Origin: Chitinimonas arctica
GTDB lineage: Bacteria; Pseudomonadota; Gammaproteobacteria; Burkholderiales; Chitinimonadaceae
Direction: 5' to 3'
Length of the DNA stretch: 64,000 nt
NCBI RefSeq assembly: GCF_007431345.1
Contig: NZ_CP041730.1
Location: 2,356,001 to 2,420,000, forward strand
A program made the translations under genes and the position numbers. How positions within the stretch are numbered: position 1 is the stretch's first letter; every line of letters starts with the position of its first letter. Below the pieces are notes generated by a model. The model was not told the origin of the DNA and did not search any database. It saw nothing but the letters and a program-made list of their open reading frames with translations. This document shows positions 1-8,407 of this stretch, piece by piece.

Positions 1-77
1 TGCCATCGATTTCGCGCGCCGCATAAGTGTAAACGCGGCTCCATGGCTTCCCTAAGTCTCATGTCATAATCACCGCC

Positions 78-866
78 ATGTTCTCGCCCATCTCCGAACG
101 CTCCGCCCATCCGGCCAGCGCCCGCTTGCCAGCCACCGTGCTGCTCGATCTGCTGCGCCACCAGCGGTACGGCGTCGAATACCAGCCCATCGTCGATCTG
201 CAGCGCGACGAACCCATAGGCTACGAAGCGCTGGCGCGATTTTACGCGGCCGACGGCCAGCCGCTGGCGCCCAAGGGCGTGTTCGAGGCCTTGCATGGCA
301 GCCCGCTCAGCCTGTTCCAGCTGGAATACGATATGAAGCGCCTGCAGCTGGCCTACGCACCCACGCAGGCCGAGCTGCTGTTCGTCAATCTCGATCCGGA
401 TGCCTATGCCGTCACCGCGAACGAGCCGGTCGATCCGCTGCTGACCTTGATGTCGCCGCGCCAAGGCCTGGTGGTGGAAATCATCGAGAATGCCAATGTG
501 ACCGATGCCTCGCTATCGCAGCAGCTGGCGCAAGCCTTTTCGGCCCGCGGCATCCGGCTGGCGCTGGACGATATCGGCGCACCAAACTCGATGATTTCCC
601 TGGACGTATTGATGGCGGTGGACTGGTTTAAATTCGACCGCTCCTGGCTGGCGCGCGCGCGCGACGCCAAGTGTCGCGCCGCCCTGACCCATCTGATCGG
701 CTTCGCCCATGAATGCGGCTGCCGCGTGATCCTGGAAGGGGTGGAACGGCAAGAGGACCTGCAATTGGCCCGCGCCTTGCAGGTCGATTGCGTGCAAGGC
801 TTTCTTTATCACAAACAGTTCGTTTCGATATCGCTGGCGCCTCGGCCAGTCTGGGCCATGGTATGA
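78..866 (+). CDS. EAL-domain protein (putative c-di-GMP phosphodiesterase)
   Basis: A 262-residue protein that is almost entirely one EAL domain. Family knowledge: EAL domains hydrolyse cyclic di-GMP to pGpG, and degenerate members act as sensors. Visible catalytic-type residues are the signature E50-A51-L52-A53-R54, N104 in FVNLDP, E134 in VVEIIE, D164-D165 in LALDDIG, K185 in WFKFDR, E220 and E223 in ILEGVE, and Q240 in CVQGF. Most metal and substrate ligands therefore appear present, so activity is plausible. No GGDEF, PAS, receiver or membrane segment is seen, so it is probably a cytoplasmic stand-alone domain. Its stop codon overlaps the prmC start (ATGA at 863-866), which suggests translational coupling. 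Confidence 0.88.
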   Translation: MFSPISERSAHPASARLPATVLLDLLRHQRYGVEYQPIVDLQRDEPIGYEALARFYAADGQPLAPKGVFEALHGSPLSLFQLEYDMKRLQLAYAPTQAELLFVNLDPDAYAVTANEPVDPLLTLMSPRQGLVVEIIENANVTDASLSQQLAQAFSARGIRLALDDIGAPNSMISLDVLMAVDWFKFDRSWLARARDAKCRAALTHLIGFAHECGCRVILEGVERQEDLQLARALQVDCVQGFLYHKQFVSISLAPRPVWAMV

Positions 867-1708
867 ACAGCGTTAAGCAATTGATCGATGAGGCACGTGC
901 CAGCGGGCTACCCAGCCTGGAAGCCCGCCTGTTGCTGAGCCACGCCGGCGGTTTGAGCCGTACCCGTCAACTGGCCTGGCCGGATACGGTGCTGAGTACC
1001 GAGCAGGCAGGGCAGTACCGCGATCTATTGCGGCGCCGCAACGAAGGGGAACCGGTTGCTTATCTGGTCGGCTCGAGAGAATTCTTCAGCCTGGAATTTA
1101 TCGTCAGTCCGGCCGTATTGATTCCCCGTCCGGAAACCGAGCTGCTGGTGGAACTGGCATTGGCGCGCCTCCCGCTGGAACGGGCGTGCAGCGCCTTGGA
1201 CCTGGGCACCGGCTCCGGCATCATTCCCGTTTCGCTGCGCAAGCATCGGCCGCTGCTGGATATGCGGGCGGTCGATATCTCCGAACAAGCACTCGCCGTC
1301 GCCATGCGGAATGCCGAACGACACGCCACCCCCATCCTGCTCGGGCAAAGCGACTGGTATAGCGCGCTGACCGATGAGCGCTTCGACCTGATTGTCTCCA
1401 ATCCCCCGTATATCGCCCACGCCGACCATCATCTGGCCGAAGGCGACCTGCGCTTCGAACCGCGCAATGCGCTGACCGACGAAGGCGACGGCCTGGTCCA
1501 TATCCGCCGCATCGTCGGCGAAGCGCCTGCCTATCTACGCCCGAACGGTTGGCTGTTGTTCGAACACGGTTACGATCAAGCCGCCGCCAGCCGCGACCTG
1601 CTGAATGCGGCCGGCTTCGACCAGGTACAAAGCTGGCAGGACCTGGCCGGGATCGAACGCGTCAGCGGCGGCCATTGGCCAGGACCGGCCAGCGGCCAAA
1701 GTATTTAA
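863..1708 (+). CDS. prmC: Peptide chain release factor N5-glutamine methyltransferase PrmC
   Basis: PrmC/HemK uses S-adenosylmethionine to methylate the glutamine of the GGQ motif in release factors RF1 and RF2. The 281-residue protein has an N-terminal helical domain followed by a Rossmann-type methyltransferase domain. The SAM-binding loop is DLGTGSG (residues 113-119) and the catalytic N-P-P-Y is residues 180-183. The open frame extends further upstream, but the ATG at 863 begins the typical PrmC N-terminus and overlaps the stop of the EAL gene by four bases. In many betaproteobacteria prmC directly follows prfA; here prfA is about 59 kb away, while grxD remains close downstream. Confidence 0.95.
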   Translation: MNSVKQLIDEARASGLPSLEARLLLSHAGGLSRTRQLAWPDTVLSTEQAGQYRDLLRRRNEGEPVAYLVGSREFFSLEFIVSPAVLIPRPETELLVELALARLPLERACSALDLGTGSGIIPVSLRKHRPLLDMRAVDISEQALAVAMRNAERHATPILLGQSDWYSALTDERFDLIVSNPPYIAHADHHLAEGDLRFEPRNALTDEGDGLVHIRRIVGEAPAYLRPNGWLLFEHGYDQAAASRDLLNAAGFDQVQSWQDLAGIERVSGGHWPGPASGQSI

Positions 1709-1719
1709 CACCGTCCAAA

Positions 1720-2457
1720 TTACCAACGTGGATCCGGCGTAAACCCCTCGCGAGGAAATGCACTGGGTTGGTCCCGTGCCCGTTCGCGCCAGCGCCGCTC
1801 GGTGATCACCCCTGCCGCCGCCAGGTTGCGGCGGCTGTCGTAGCGCACCGCCAGCACTTCGCGCGGCTGTTCGCTGGCCCGTTCGAACTCGGTGCGCCGG
1901 ACATGCGACTCCTCGATTTCACCATGGCCGGTGCCCATGGCGGCGGCGCTCTCCGCCTTGCGGGAGGCCATCGGCGGCCGATTGCCTTCCTTGGCGATGG
2001 CGGCCGGCGGCGGAACGTAGCGGCGTTCATTGAACACGGCCGCACCGATTACGCCGACGTCGAATGGGCGGTCGGTACGGGCGGCGTAGCTATCGCCCAG
2101 ATCGGTGAAGTAGAAGCGCGCCACGCTGCCCATGGACTTGCGCCAGCCCGTCACCACCGTATCGGCATAGGGCTCCAATACATAACCGGATTGCCGAAAG
2201 GCGGCGGTTTCGCCACTGACCGCGTTGATGCCGTCCACCGACAACACCACCATGACGCGCTCGCGGCTCAGGTTGCGCAGGCGCAGCTGGTACGGCTCGC
2301 CTTCCTCACCCGCCACCCAGGCACGATTGCGTTGATGGTATTCGGGATAGGCGCGGCCGTAGCGGTCTTCGACGCGCAACTCAACTTGTTGCCCACGTTC
2401 GGCCAAGGCGCCCAAAGAGGCGGTAACGAGCAAAAGAGGGAATAGCATTTTTTTCAT
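1720..2457 (-). CDS. Exported protein of unknown function
   Basis: A 245-residue protein with a clear N-terminal signal peptide (MKKMLFPLLLVTASLGALA, cleavage likely just after ALA), so it is predicted to be periplasmic or secreted. The mature part contains a beta-rich segment (YQLRLRNLSRERVMVVLSV, then DGINAVSGE and a GYVLEPY...GWRKS stretch) followed by a Pro/Ala- and charge-rich tail. I recognise this as the type of conserved exported protein seen in other betaproteobacteria, but know no function. It is convergent with prmC, with only 11 bases between the two stop codons, and its start faces the grxD promoter region across about 215 bp. Confidence 0.8.
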   Translation of the reverse strand: MKKMLFPLLLVTASLGALAERGQQVELRVEDRYGRAYPEYHQRNRAWVAGEEGEPYQLRLRNLSRERVMVVLSVDGINAVSGETAAFRQSGYVLEPYADTVVTGWRKSMGSVARFYFTDLGDSYAARTDRPFDVGVIGAAVFNERRYVPPPAAIAKEGNRPPMASRKAESAAAMGTGHGEIEESHVRRTEFERASEQPREVLAVRYDSRRNLAAAGVITERRWRERARDQPSAFPREGFTPDPRW

Positions 2458-2673
2458 GGCGTGCTCCTGGTCCAGTCGGTATCGGTAATGCTTAAACGTA
2501 CTTGTAGCGGCAACGGGGTTAACACCGACTGAATCGCGTACGACGGAAAAGGTCGTACGGTGGGCAAAATGGAGATCGACAGCTGCTGAAGCGGCCGCGT
2601 AAAATTTCAGATTGAATTTAATCGTTTAACGTTGGCTGTGACTCCACAGCCGGCGCACGCAAGGAAGAACGCT

Positions 2674-2988
2674 ATGAGTACCCAGGAAAAGATTCGTCAA
2701 ACCGTGACCGAAAACCCGGTCGTGTTGTACATGAAGGGTACCCCGACCTTTCCGCAGTGCGGTTTTTCCGCCAAGGCAACCAGCATTCTGAAGGCCTGCG
2801 AGGTGTCGTTCCATCCCGTCAACGTCCTGATCGACGATGAAATCCGCCAAGGCATCAAGGAATACGCCAACTGGCCGACCATTCCGCAGCTCTATATCAA
2901 CGGTGAATTCATCGGCGGTTCGGACATCATCGGTGAGATGTACCAATCGGGCGAGCTGCAAAAGCTGCTCGAACCGCTGAAGGGCTGA
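2674..2988 (+). CDS. grxD: Monothiol glutaredoxin Grx4
   Basis: A 104-residue monothiol glutaredoxin. The family binds [2Fe-2S] clusters with glutathione and hands them to target proteins. The active site is C29-G30-F31-S32, in the context PQCGFSAKA. The TVP-loop/GSH-binding equivalents appear as WPTIPQLYINGEFIGGSDI. An open frame starts at 2632, but the ATG at 2674 is preceded by AAGGAAG at 2661-2667 and begins the expected Grx4 N-terminus. A strong bidirectional terminator follows, separating it from the convergent ogt gene. Confidence 0.95.
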   Translation: MSTQEKIRQTVTENPVVLYMKGTPTFPQCGFSAKATSILKACEVSFHPVNVLIDDEIRQGIKEYANWPTIPQLYINGEFIGGSDIIGEMYQSGELQKLLEPLKG

Positions 2989-3007
2989 AACAGCGCCAGT
3001 CGTACGC

Positions 3008-3042
3008 AAACGGGCCCGGATCCGAACGATCCGGGCCCGTTT
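3008..3042. terminator. Bidirectional intrinsic terminator between grxD and ogt
   Basis: A perfect 15-bp inverted repeat (3008-3022 pairing with 3028-3042) with a 5-base loop. The stem is GC-rich and flanked by AAA/TTT, so it can end transcription from grxD on the plus strand and from ogt on the minus strand. Confidence 0.9.
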
Positions 3043-3065
3043 GCCATTTGGTGCCGGGCGTACCG

Positions 3066-3593
3066 CTAGTCTTCCGGAAAAAGCGGCAGCGTGCCGGTAA
3101 GGTAAGGCTGGTGGGCTTGCTCGAAACGCAATAAGGCTTGCTTACGCGGCAAGCCGGCGGCATACCCGGTCAGCGAGCCGTCCGCGCCGATTACCCGATG
3201 GCAGGGCACTACCAGGCCGATAGGGTTGGTGGCATTGGCACGACCCACGGCGCGCGCCGCCCCCGGCTGGCCCAGCGCACGCGCCAACTCGCCATAGCTG
3301 CGGGTTTCGCCATAGGGTATCTCGCACAGCGCCGCCCATACTTCCCGCTGAAAAGGTGTTCCGGGTGCCGCCAAGGGCAGGCTGAAGCGGCGTAGCTCTC
3401 CCGCCAGGTAGGATCCCAGCTGCCGCCGCACTTCCACCAGCCTGGCCGCTTGCCATTGGGCACCGCGCCGCTCTGCCGCGGCGACCGCGTCCGGCCCGAA
3501 ACTCAGGCTCAACAAAGCGCCCGTCTCATCGACCACACCCACCATGTCGCCAAATGGCGAGGGAATACCGTCCCAGGCAAGATCCCTCTTCAT
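3066..3593 (-). CDS. ogt: Methylated-DNA--protein-cysteine methyltransferase
   Basis: Suicide repair protein that moves the methyl group from O6-methylguanine (and O4-methylthymine) in DNA to its own cysteine. The 175-residue protein carries the acceptor motif P130-C131-H132-R133-V134 and the helix-turn-helix/arginine-finger segment SYGELARALGQPGAARAVGRAN. A longer in-frame start exists at 3617. The ATG at 3593 is preferred because it overlaps the stop of the upstream alkA-type gene by four bases (ATGA, 3590-3593), indicating a two-gene translationally coupled alkylation-repair operon. Confidence 0.93.
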   Translation of the reverse strand: MKRDLAWDGIPSPFGDMVGVVDETGALLSLSFGPDAVAAAERRGAQWQAARLVEVRRQLGSYLAGELRRFSLPLAAPGTPFQREVWAALCEIPYGETRSYGELARALGQPGAARAVGRANATNPIGLVVPCHRVIGADGSLTGYAAGLPRKQALLRFEQAHQPYLTGTLPLFPED

Positions 3594-5014
3594 GCGGCCT
3601 CCTGCAAGCTTGCCCACAGATGTGCCGTTGCCAGGCTGCGCCAGGGTGCGAAACCCTCCATCAGTTGCAAGGTCTGTTCAGCATCCGGGCGCTGCGGTAG
3701 GGCGAAGAAGCGTTGCAATGCCAATACCAGCCCGGCATCGCCGACCGGCACGCAGTCGCCGAATCCCGCGCCGCGCATCAGCGTGTACTGGGCCGTCCAG
3801 GGCCCGATGCCGCGAATAGCCGTCAAACGGCGCAGCATGGCAGGGGCCGATTGCCGCGATAAAGCCTCCATATCCCAGCCGTGTTCAAGCAGATAGCGCG
3901 CGGTACCCACCAGGTATTCGGCCTTGGAGCGGGAGAATTGGCGGCCGTGCAATACGGCGGGGTCCAGCGCGGCCACCGCGGCGATATCGGGATGCGCAAG
4001 CATGCCGTCACCGGCCTCCCGCCCGGCCAGCTCGATCACCACCCGCCGCAACTTGGCCGCGAAGGTCAGGTTCACCTGTTGGCCCACGATGGCCCAGACC
4101 AAAGCCTCGAATACCGTGCCGCTCAAGGGCAGGCATAATCCCGGTCGGATGGCCAACAAACGCTTTGCGTCCGCTGTGCGTGCCTGGCCATCCGGCAGCG
4201 TCGGCCGCTCGGCCAAACCCAGGCAGCGCAGGGCCATATGGTGTGCCGCCACCATCATATCCGGCGCGACCTCGCCCAATACCTCGCAGTGGGCGGTCTC
4301 CGCCTCGATCCGCATGCACAGGCGTACCGGCCTGCCATGCAGCAATACCGCCTTGGTCACGCTATTGCCCCGCAGGCGTTCCGCCGGCCCGTCGCCATCG
4401 CGCCCCAGATAGGCCAATACTTCGGTTGCACGGTAATCGGCGGGAAGCGACAGGCAGAATTGGCTCCCGGCGGGCAGATCGCGGTAGGCCTGCGGCGCCA
4501 AGGCAAAAGCTTGCAGAAAATCATGCTGGAAAGCCGCCCCATCGGCAAAACCCGCCGCCGCCGCGACCGTTTCGATCGGCGCAGCCACTTGCATCAGACG
4601 GCGCTGCGCCCATTCCAGCCGATAGCGCAGCAAAAGTGCCGCAGCCGGTAGATGGCCGTGCCGCCGGCATAATTGGTCCAGCCGCTGCTGCGTCAATCCC
4701 ACCTGGCGGGCCAATTCGGCCATCCGTGCGCCAGGTGCGTCGCTATGCAGACTTTGCAATACCGCCTCGTAGCGTTGCTCATCAAAGGGCGTGCCCTGGT
4801 AGAACAGATCGGGCCGGCAGTACTCGCAGGGCTGCAAGCCGGCTTTGCGTGCCTGCGCTTCGTTGCGGAAGAAACCAAGCTGCTCGAAGGGAGCCGGCGG
4901 GGTCGCGCACGAAGGTAGGCAGTAGCGGCCGGCAGCGGCGAGGCCGCTGAGGAAACGGCCGTCAAAACGGCTATCGCGGGTCAATAGCTGCTGATACAGG
5001 GAGACGGAATCCAT
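3590..5014 (-). CDS. alkA: Ada metal-binding / AraC / AlkA chimeric DNA-3-methyladenine glycosylase
   Basis: A 474-residue three-domain protein. Residues 1-70 form an Ada-type zinc domain with four cysteines (C32, C36, C63, C66). Residues about 80-180 form an AraC-type helix-turn-helix region. Residues about 185-470 form an AlkA glycosylase with HhH motif LTAIRGIGPWTAQYTLMR (397-414) and likely catalytic aspartate D426 in VPVGDAG. Family knowledge: AlkA excises 3-methylated and other alkylated bases, and the Ada domain senses methyl phosphotriesters by cysteine methylation, which could self-regulate this operon. The O6-methylguanine transferase domain of Ada is absent here and is supplied by the overlapping ogt gene. 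Confidence 0.9.
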   Translation of the reverse strand: MDSVSLYQQLLTRDSRFDGRFLSGLAAAGRYCLPSCATPPAPFEQLGFFRNEAQARKAGLQPCEYCRPDLFYQGTPFDEQRYEAVLQSLHSDAPGARMAELARQVGLTQQRLDQLCRRHGHLPAAALLLRYRLEWAQRRLMQVAAPIETVAAAAGFADGAAFQHDFLQAFALAPQAYRDLPAGSQFCLSLPADYRATEVLAYLGRDGDGPAERLRGNSVTKAVLLHGRPVRLCMRIEAETAHCEVLGEVAPDMMVAAHHMALRCLGLAERPTLPDGQARTADAKRLLAIRPGLCLPLSGTVFEALVWAIVGQQVNLTFAAKLRRVVIELAGREAGDGMLAHPDIAAVAALDPAVLHGRQFSRSKAEYLVGTARYLLEHGWDMEALSRQSAPAMLRRLTAIRGIGPWTAQYTLMRGAGFGDCVPVGDAGLVLALQRFFALPQRPDAEQTLQLMEGFAPWRSLATAHLWASLQEAA

Positions 5015-5201
5015 GGCGGCAAGTGCGGGTCGAATAATGAGGAATTCATTCTACTGCCGATGGCTGTTTCCAGCTCGGGCGCCGGGCAAGACAAAAAATG
5101 GCCAAGCGTGGCATGCGCGATGCACTGTTGGTCGCACGGATATGCGTGGCGTTACCTCTCCGCTCGCGCCACTGCAAGGCGCTATTACATCAGGATAAGG
5201 A

Positions 5202-6680
5202 TCAAAGCATGCCCTCGTCGAACAACCCTGCCGGGCCGGAGCTTATTTTATTTTCTGTCAAATATTTTTCTATTACCTTTAATTCGTAAGATAGCACGGC
5301 AATGTTATGGTCGGTTTTTTTTAAAATCGCCTCATTTTCCTCATTTTCCTTATCGGCAGGTGCGCTGCCGCGTCGCGCCTCGGGCTTTATATTTTCCGGA
5401 GTTGATTTCCTGATTTCCATGACTTTCTTCAGCTCAAGCTGCATAGCGGATTGAACTTCATCAAGTCTTGCAGATTTCCTTGCCCGCCAATTATTTTCCT
5501 CAGCCTCGATTACATTTAAAAAATGCAGAGCACCTCCTTGATTTGAAAGATATTCTTTTTTTAATTCTACAAGTTTATTCCTTAGTTTCATCAAATTTCC
5601 TTCTTGTATTTCCAGTATTTCCCCCAGTGCAACGCCCTCCGCTTTTTGGCGACTATCAGCTTGCTTGGAATTAGGCTGGAGATCTTTGAGTCGAACCTTC
5701 AAATCAGCAATACAATATTGAAAAGTTCCGTACTCATCCACCAATCCTGGAATGCGCTTCTCTATCTCTCGTTTGCGCAATTCCAATATTGGATCATCAT
5801 CATTGAGGATTTTTACTACTTTCTTTTTTATAACGGGAGGGTGCCTTGGTTTTTTCTTTACCTTTGAAAAGCACCCCCCTTTTATTTTTCGCCCCCGATT
5901 CGGAAACAATAGATCCGGGTTTGATTCGTCGCGATGCCGGGTTTCATCGCATGATGCTACGTTTTTACCTTGCTCGTCTGTTGGTTTCTCCGCCTCGATA
6001 GATAATGGATTAGCCAGGAACGAGATTTTCGGGCCGCTCGCTGCTTGTGTAGCCGGTGCGGGAATTTTTTCGAGGGCAAGCACTTTTTCCGAATTGACTT
6101 CTTCGACAGCGGGTAAGCCATTACCGCAGGACGATACGCCTGGTTCATCCGGCCATGAAGGTTGGATATTGACCGCTGGTGAGCTCGGCGAGTCGCTAGC
6201 GGGTAAAGTGGCGGTCAGGAAATTTTTAGCGGGTTCACAATAAAATTCTTTACTGGTGATCGGGGCTGCGTCTGCCGTGAATACCACCGGTGTTTCGTCA
6301 GATAACAACGCGTTTTCGCCGAAGAGCTCCACTGCCTGGGCGTTCGTTAGCTCTACGCACCAATTCGCGGGAGGCATCACGGGTCCTTCGGGTAATTCCG
6401 CAGCTTTGGCAAGTGTGACTCGGCTATTTAATGAAGTGCACTGATTATCTTGGCGTGACTCACTTACGGATCTCTGCTTGCGTTCACCGAAGCAGAAAAA
6501 TAATTGCAGGATCCTACGGAAGAAAACGTAAAAGATACTATCTCCTCGACTACCTTTTGAATCCGCTAATTTAATTTCGTGTGTTGGTTTTATTGCCGTC
6601 TTACCGAAGATACCGATAGGAACCGGCCAGGCGTCCCTATTGCTGACTGGTGCAGCTTTCCATCCAACAGGCTTGCTCAT
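5202..6680 (-). CDS. Low-GC hypothetical protein with C-terminal coiled coil
   Basis: Unrecognised 492-residue protein. The open frame extends to 6770, but the ATG at 6680 has a good AGAAGGAA ribosome site 9 bases upstream. The first half is rich in Pro, Ser, Ala and Glu and looks disordered. It contains one short hydrophobic run (FYVFFRRILQLFFCFG, about residues 52-67) too short and charged to be a confident membrane helix. The C-terminal half, from about residue 290, is Lys/Glu-rich and predicted coiled coil (for example IQEGNLMKLRNKLVELKKEY). Base composition is clearly more AT-rich than the flanking alkA and LysE genes, suggesting horizontal acquisition. No signal peptide or known domain is visible. 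Confidence 0.7.
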   Translation of the reverse strand: MSKPVGWKAAPVSNRDAWPVPIGIFGKTAIKPTHEIKLADSKGSRGDSIFYVFFRRILQLFFCFGERKQRSVSESRQDNQCTSLNSRVTLAKAAELPEGPVMPPANWCVELTNAQAVELFGENALLSDETPVVFTADAAPITSKEFYCEPAKNFLTATLPASDSPSSPAVNIQPSWPDEPGVSSCGNGLPAVEEVNSEKVLALEKIPAPATQAASGPKISFLANPLSIEAEKPTDEQGKNVASCDETRHRDESNPDLLFPNRGRKIKGGCFSKVKKKPRHPPVIKKKVVKILNDDDPILELRKREIEKRIPGLVDEYGTFQYCIADLKVRLKDLQPNSKQADSRQKAEGVALGEILEIQEGNLMKLRNKLVELKKEYLSNQGGALHFLNVIEAEENNWRARKSARLDEVQSAMQLELKKVMEIRKSTPENIKPEARRGSAPADKENEENEAILKKTDHNIAVLSYELKVIEKYLTENKISSGPAGLFDEGML

Positions 6681-6832
6681 TTGCAAAAATTCCTTCTGAT
6701 GATTCCAATCATAATCGATATTATTATTGAATTTCACAGACCACGAACAAGCCGCACTATCCAGTGCCACGCGTATCGAAGCGATGCTAGCATCTGGCTG
6801 CTGCTTTCCAGCATCTACCCAGGAACACCATC

Positions 6833-7453
6833 ATGTCGCTCAATATCTGGCTCGCCTACCTCGCCGCCGTCTTCCTGATCTCCGGCACACCCGGTCCCAA
6901 CATGTTGCTGGCCATGACCCATGGCATACACCATGGCTTGTCGCGTACCTTCAGCACCATGCTGGGCCTGCTGGCCGGCCTGGCCATCATCCTGTCCATC
7001 TCGCTGGGCGGATTGGGCGCCGTCTTGCTGGCTTCCAGCCATGCCTTCGACGCCATCAAATACCTGGGCGCCGCCTACCTGATCTATCTGGGTATCAAGA
7101 CCTGGCGCAGCGCCGATAGCGATATGCGCACCGAAGGACGTCCGGACGCAGATAGCGCCTGGGCGCGCTTTCGCATCGGCATCTTGGTTGCCCTCTCCAA
7201 TCCCAAGGCCATCCTGTTCGGCGTGGTGTTCTTCCCGCAATTCCTGGATCGTAACCAGCCCTTCGCCGCGCAGGCCAGCATCCTGCTGCTGAGTTTTATC
7301 GTGATCGAAACCGGTTGGATGTGCATCTACGCCAGCGGCGGCGCCCAATTGGCGCAATGGCTGAAGCGGGGACGACGCATGCAATGGTTCAATCGTGCCG
7401 CCGGCGGGGCCTTTGTCGGCGCCGGTCTGCTGCTGGGAACATTCCGGAGATAA
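6833..7453 (+). CDS. LysE/RhtB-family amino acid exporter
   Basis: A 206-residue inner-membrane protein with about six hydrophobic segments and the family pattern near the N-terminus (FLISGTPGPNMLLAMTHGI, residues 14-32) plus YLGAAYLIYLGIKTWR in the middle. RhtB/LysE transporters export amino acids such as homoserine, threonine, leucine or lysine, driven by the proton gradient; the substrate cannot be read from sequence. It is a single-gene unit followed by a hairpin terminator. A leucine-dehydrogenase-like gene lies 1 kb downstream, but nothing links them directly. Confidence 0.9.
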   Translation: MSLNIWLAYLAAVFLISGTPGPNMLLAMTHGIHHGLSRTFSTMLGLLAGLAIILSISLGGLGAVLLASSHAFDAIKYLGAAYLIYLGIKTWRSADSDMRTEGRPDADSAWARFRIGILVALSNPKAILFGVVFFPQFLDRNQPFAAQASILLLSFIVIETGWMCIYASGGAQLAQWLKRGRRMQWFNRAAGGAFVGAGLLLGTFRR

Positions 7454-7463
7454 GCGGCATAGG

Positions 7464-7498
7464 CTGAGCGGGCCGAAATCGCCTTTCGGTCCGTTCAG
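7464..7498. terminator. Hairpin terminator after the LysE-type gene
   Basis: A 15-bp stem (7464-7478 with 7484-7498) containing two G-U wobbles and a 5-base loop, just after the stop of the exporter gene. It lacks a long T tract, so confidence is moderate; it can also serve the convergent small gene. Confidence 0.6.
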
Positions 7499-7544
7499 AT
7501 TTACCCAACCCTACCCATAGGCGTACCGATGGCACCACTGCGGT

Positions 7545-7772
7545 TCATTCGTTTTGGGACGGAGTGATCAGCTCGAAGGAGTTTCCGGACAGGGTGCCAT
7601 TGGCGGTCGAGGCCGGCATAGCCCTCGTTGACGAACCCGCGCAGGGCGACTTGACCAGTTGCATGACTTCATAACGATTCCCGGAACCACGCGCGACAAA
7701 CCAGGACCCCTCGGCCCGCGCTTCGGCGGCGGGAATTGAAAGATAGCCTTGAACAGAAGCGATAGCTGACAT
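7545..7772 (-). CDS. Small hypothetical protein (75 aa)
   Basis: Unrecognised small protein beginning MSAIASVQGYLSIPAAEARA, rich in Ala and Ser, with no signal peptide or membrane helix. The ATG at 7772 is preceded by AAAAAAGG about 8 bases upstream, a plausible ribosome site, and is followed by normal-GC coding sequence. The same frame stays open upstream to 7997, giving a 150-residue alternative (MMFQGVGLFMLVWMANDWND...). That extension is lower in GC and lacks a ribosome site at its ATG, so the short form is preferred, with real doubt. Confidence 0.45.
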   Translation of the reverse strand: MSAIASVQGYLSIPAAEARAEGSWFVARGSGNRYEVMQLVKSPCAGSSTRAMPASTANGTLSGNSFELITPSQNE

Positions 7773-8407
7773 GATGATTACCTTTTTTTCAATAAGACAA
7801 GACCAGCACCGTCCGCTGAATTGTCTTGCCGAAGATTTTTGAAATGCGGCCAAGACCGCGAATAAATTAACCAACGCTTTATCTTCCCCGGATAGCTCCA
7901 TCGCTAGCCGCGAAAGCCATGGCTGTACATATAACTCATCGTTCCAATCATTCGCCATCCATACCAGCATAAACAAGCCGACACCTTGAAACATCACCCA
8001 GACTCGGATAGGCTATTGATTACTTGTTCCTTTATATCTATTTACCACTCACACCCTTAGCAAATACATATATGACCATCTTATTTTATCAACTACAATC
8101 CGATGCGCTGTTGTAAAACAACAGAGACTTTAATTTTTATGCAAAAGACATTTAACTGCCGCATGGCCCGGACGGCGCGATTCCAGCCGTACCTGGCAGA
8201 AACCGACGCAGCACAGCCACCGATGCGACGCAGTGCTAGCCAATGCGGCTTACCCGCATTACGATTCGCACTTGGCTGACGACATAATTGTCAACCGAAT
8301 CGCGCCACGGCTTATCGGTCCTGGCGCGCTAACCCGAAAAACACGATTTTTCTGCGGACAACGCCGGCTCCACGCAGCATCGGCCGTTTCCGCGCGGAGC
8401 CTCCAGC
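7773..8407. other. AT-rich intergenic region
   Basis: About 635 bases with no gene I can support. The part nearest 7773-7997 is open on the minus strand (possible N-terminal extension of the small gene). From 8000 to 8150 the DNA is markedly AT-rich and includes a short palindrome (GTTGTAAAACAAC, 8111-8123). The remainder returns to normal GC and must contain the promoter for the dehydrogenase at 8408, but no convincing -35/-10 pair is seen. Confidence 0.5.

Noticed and set aside
1..77. Start of a divergent minus-strand gene at the window edge
   Set aside because: Several frames read plausibly over about 60 bases, but this is too short to choose a frame or product.
2537..2559. 8-bp inverted repeat upstream of grxD
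   Set aside because: Stem is short and not placed against a clear promoter; could be chance, so it is not called as an operator.
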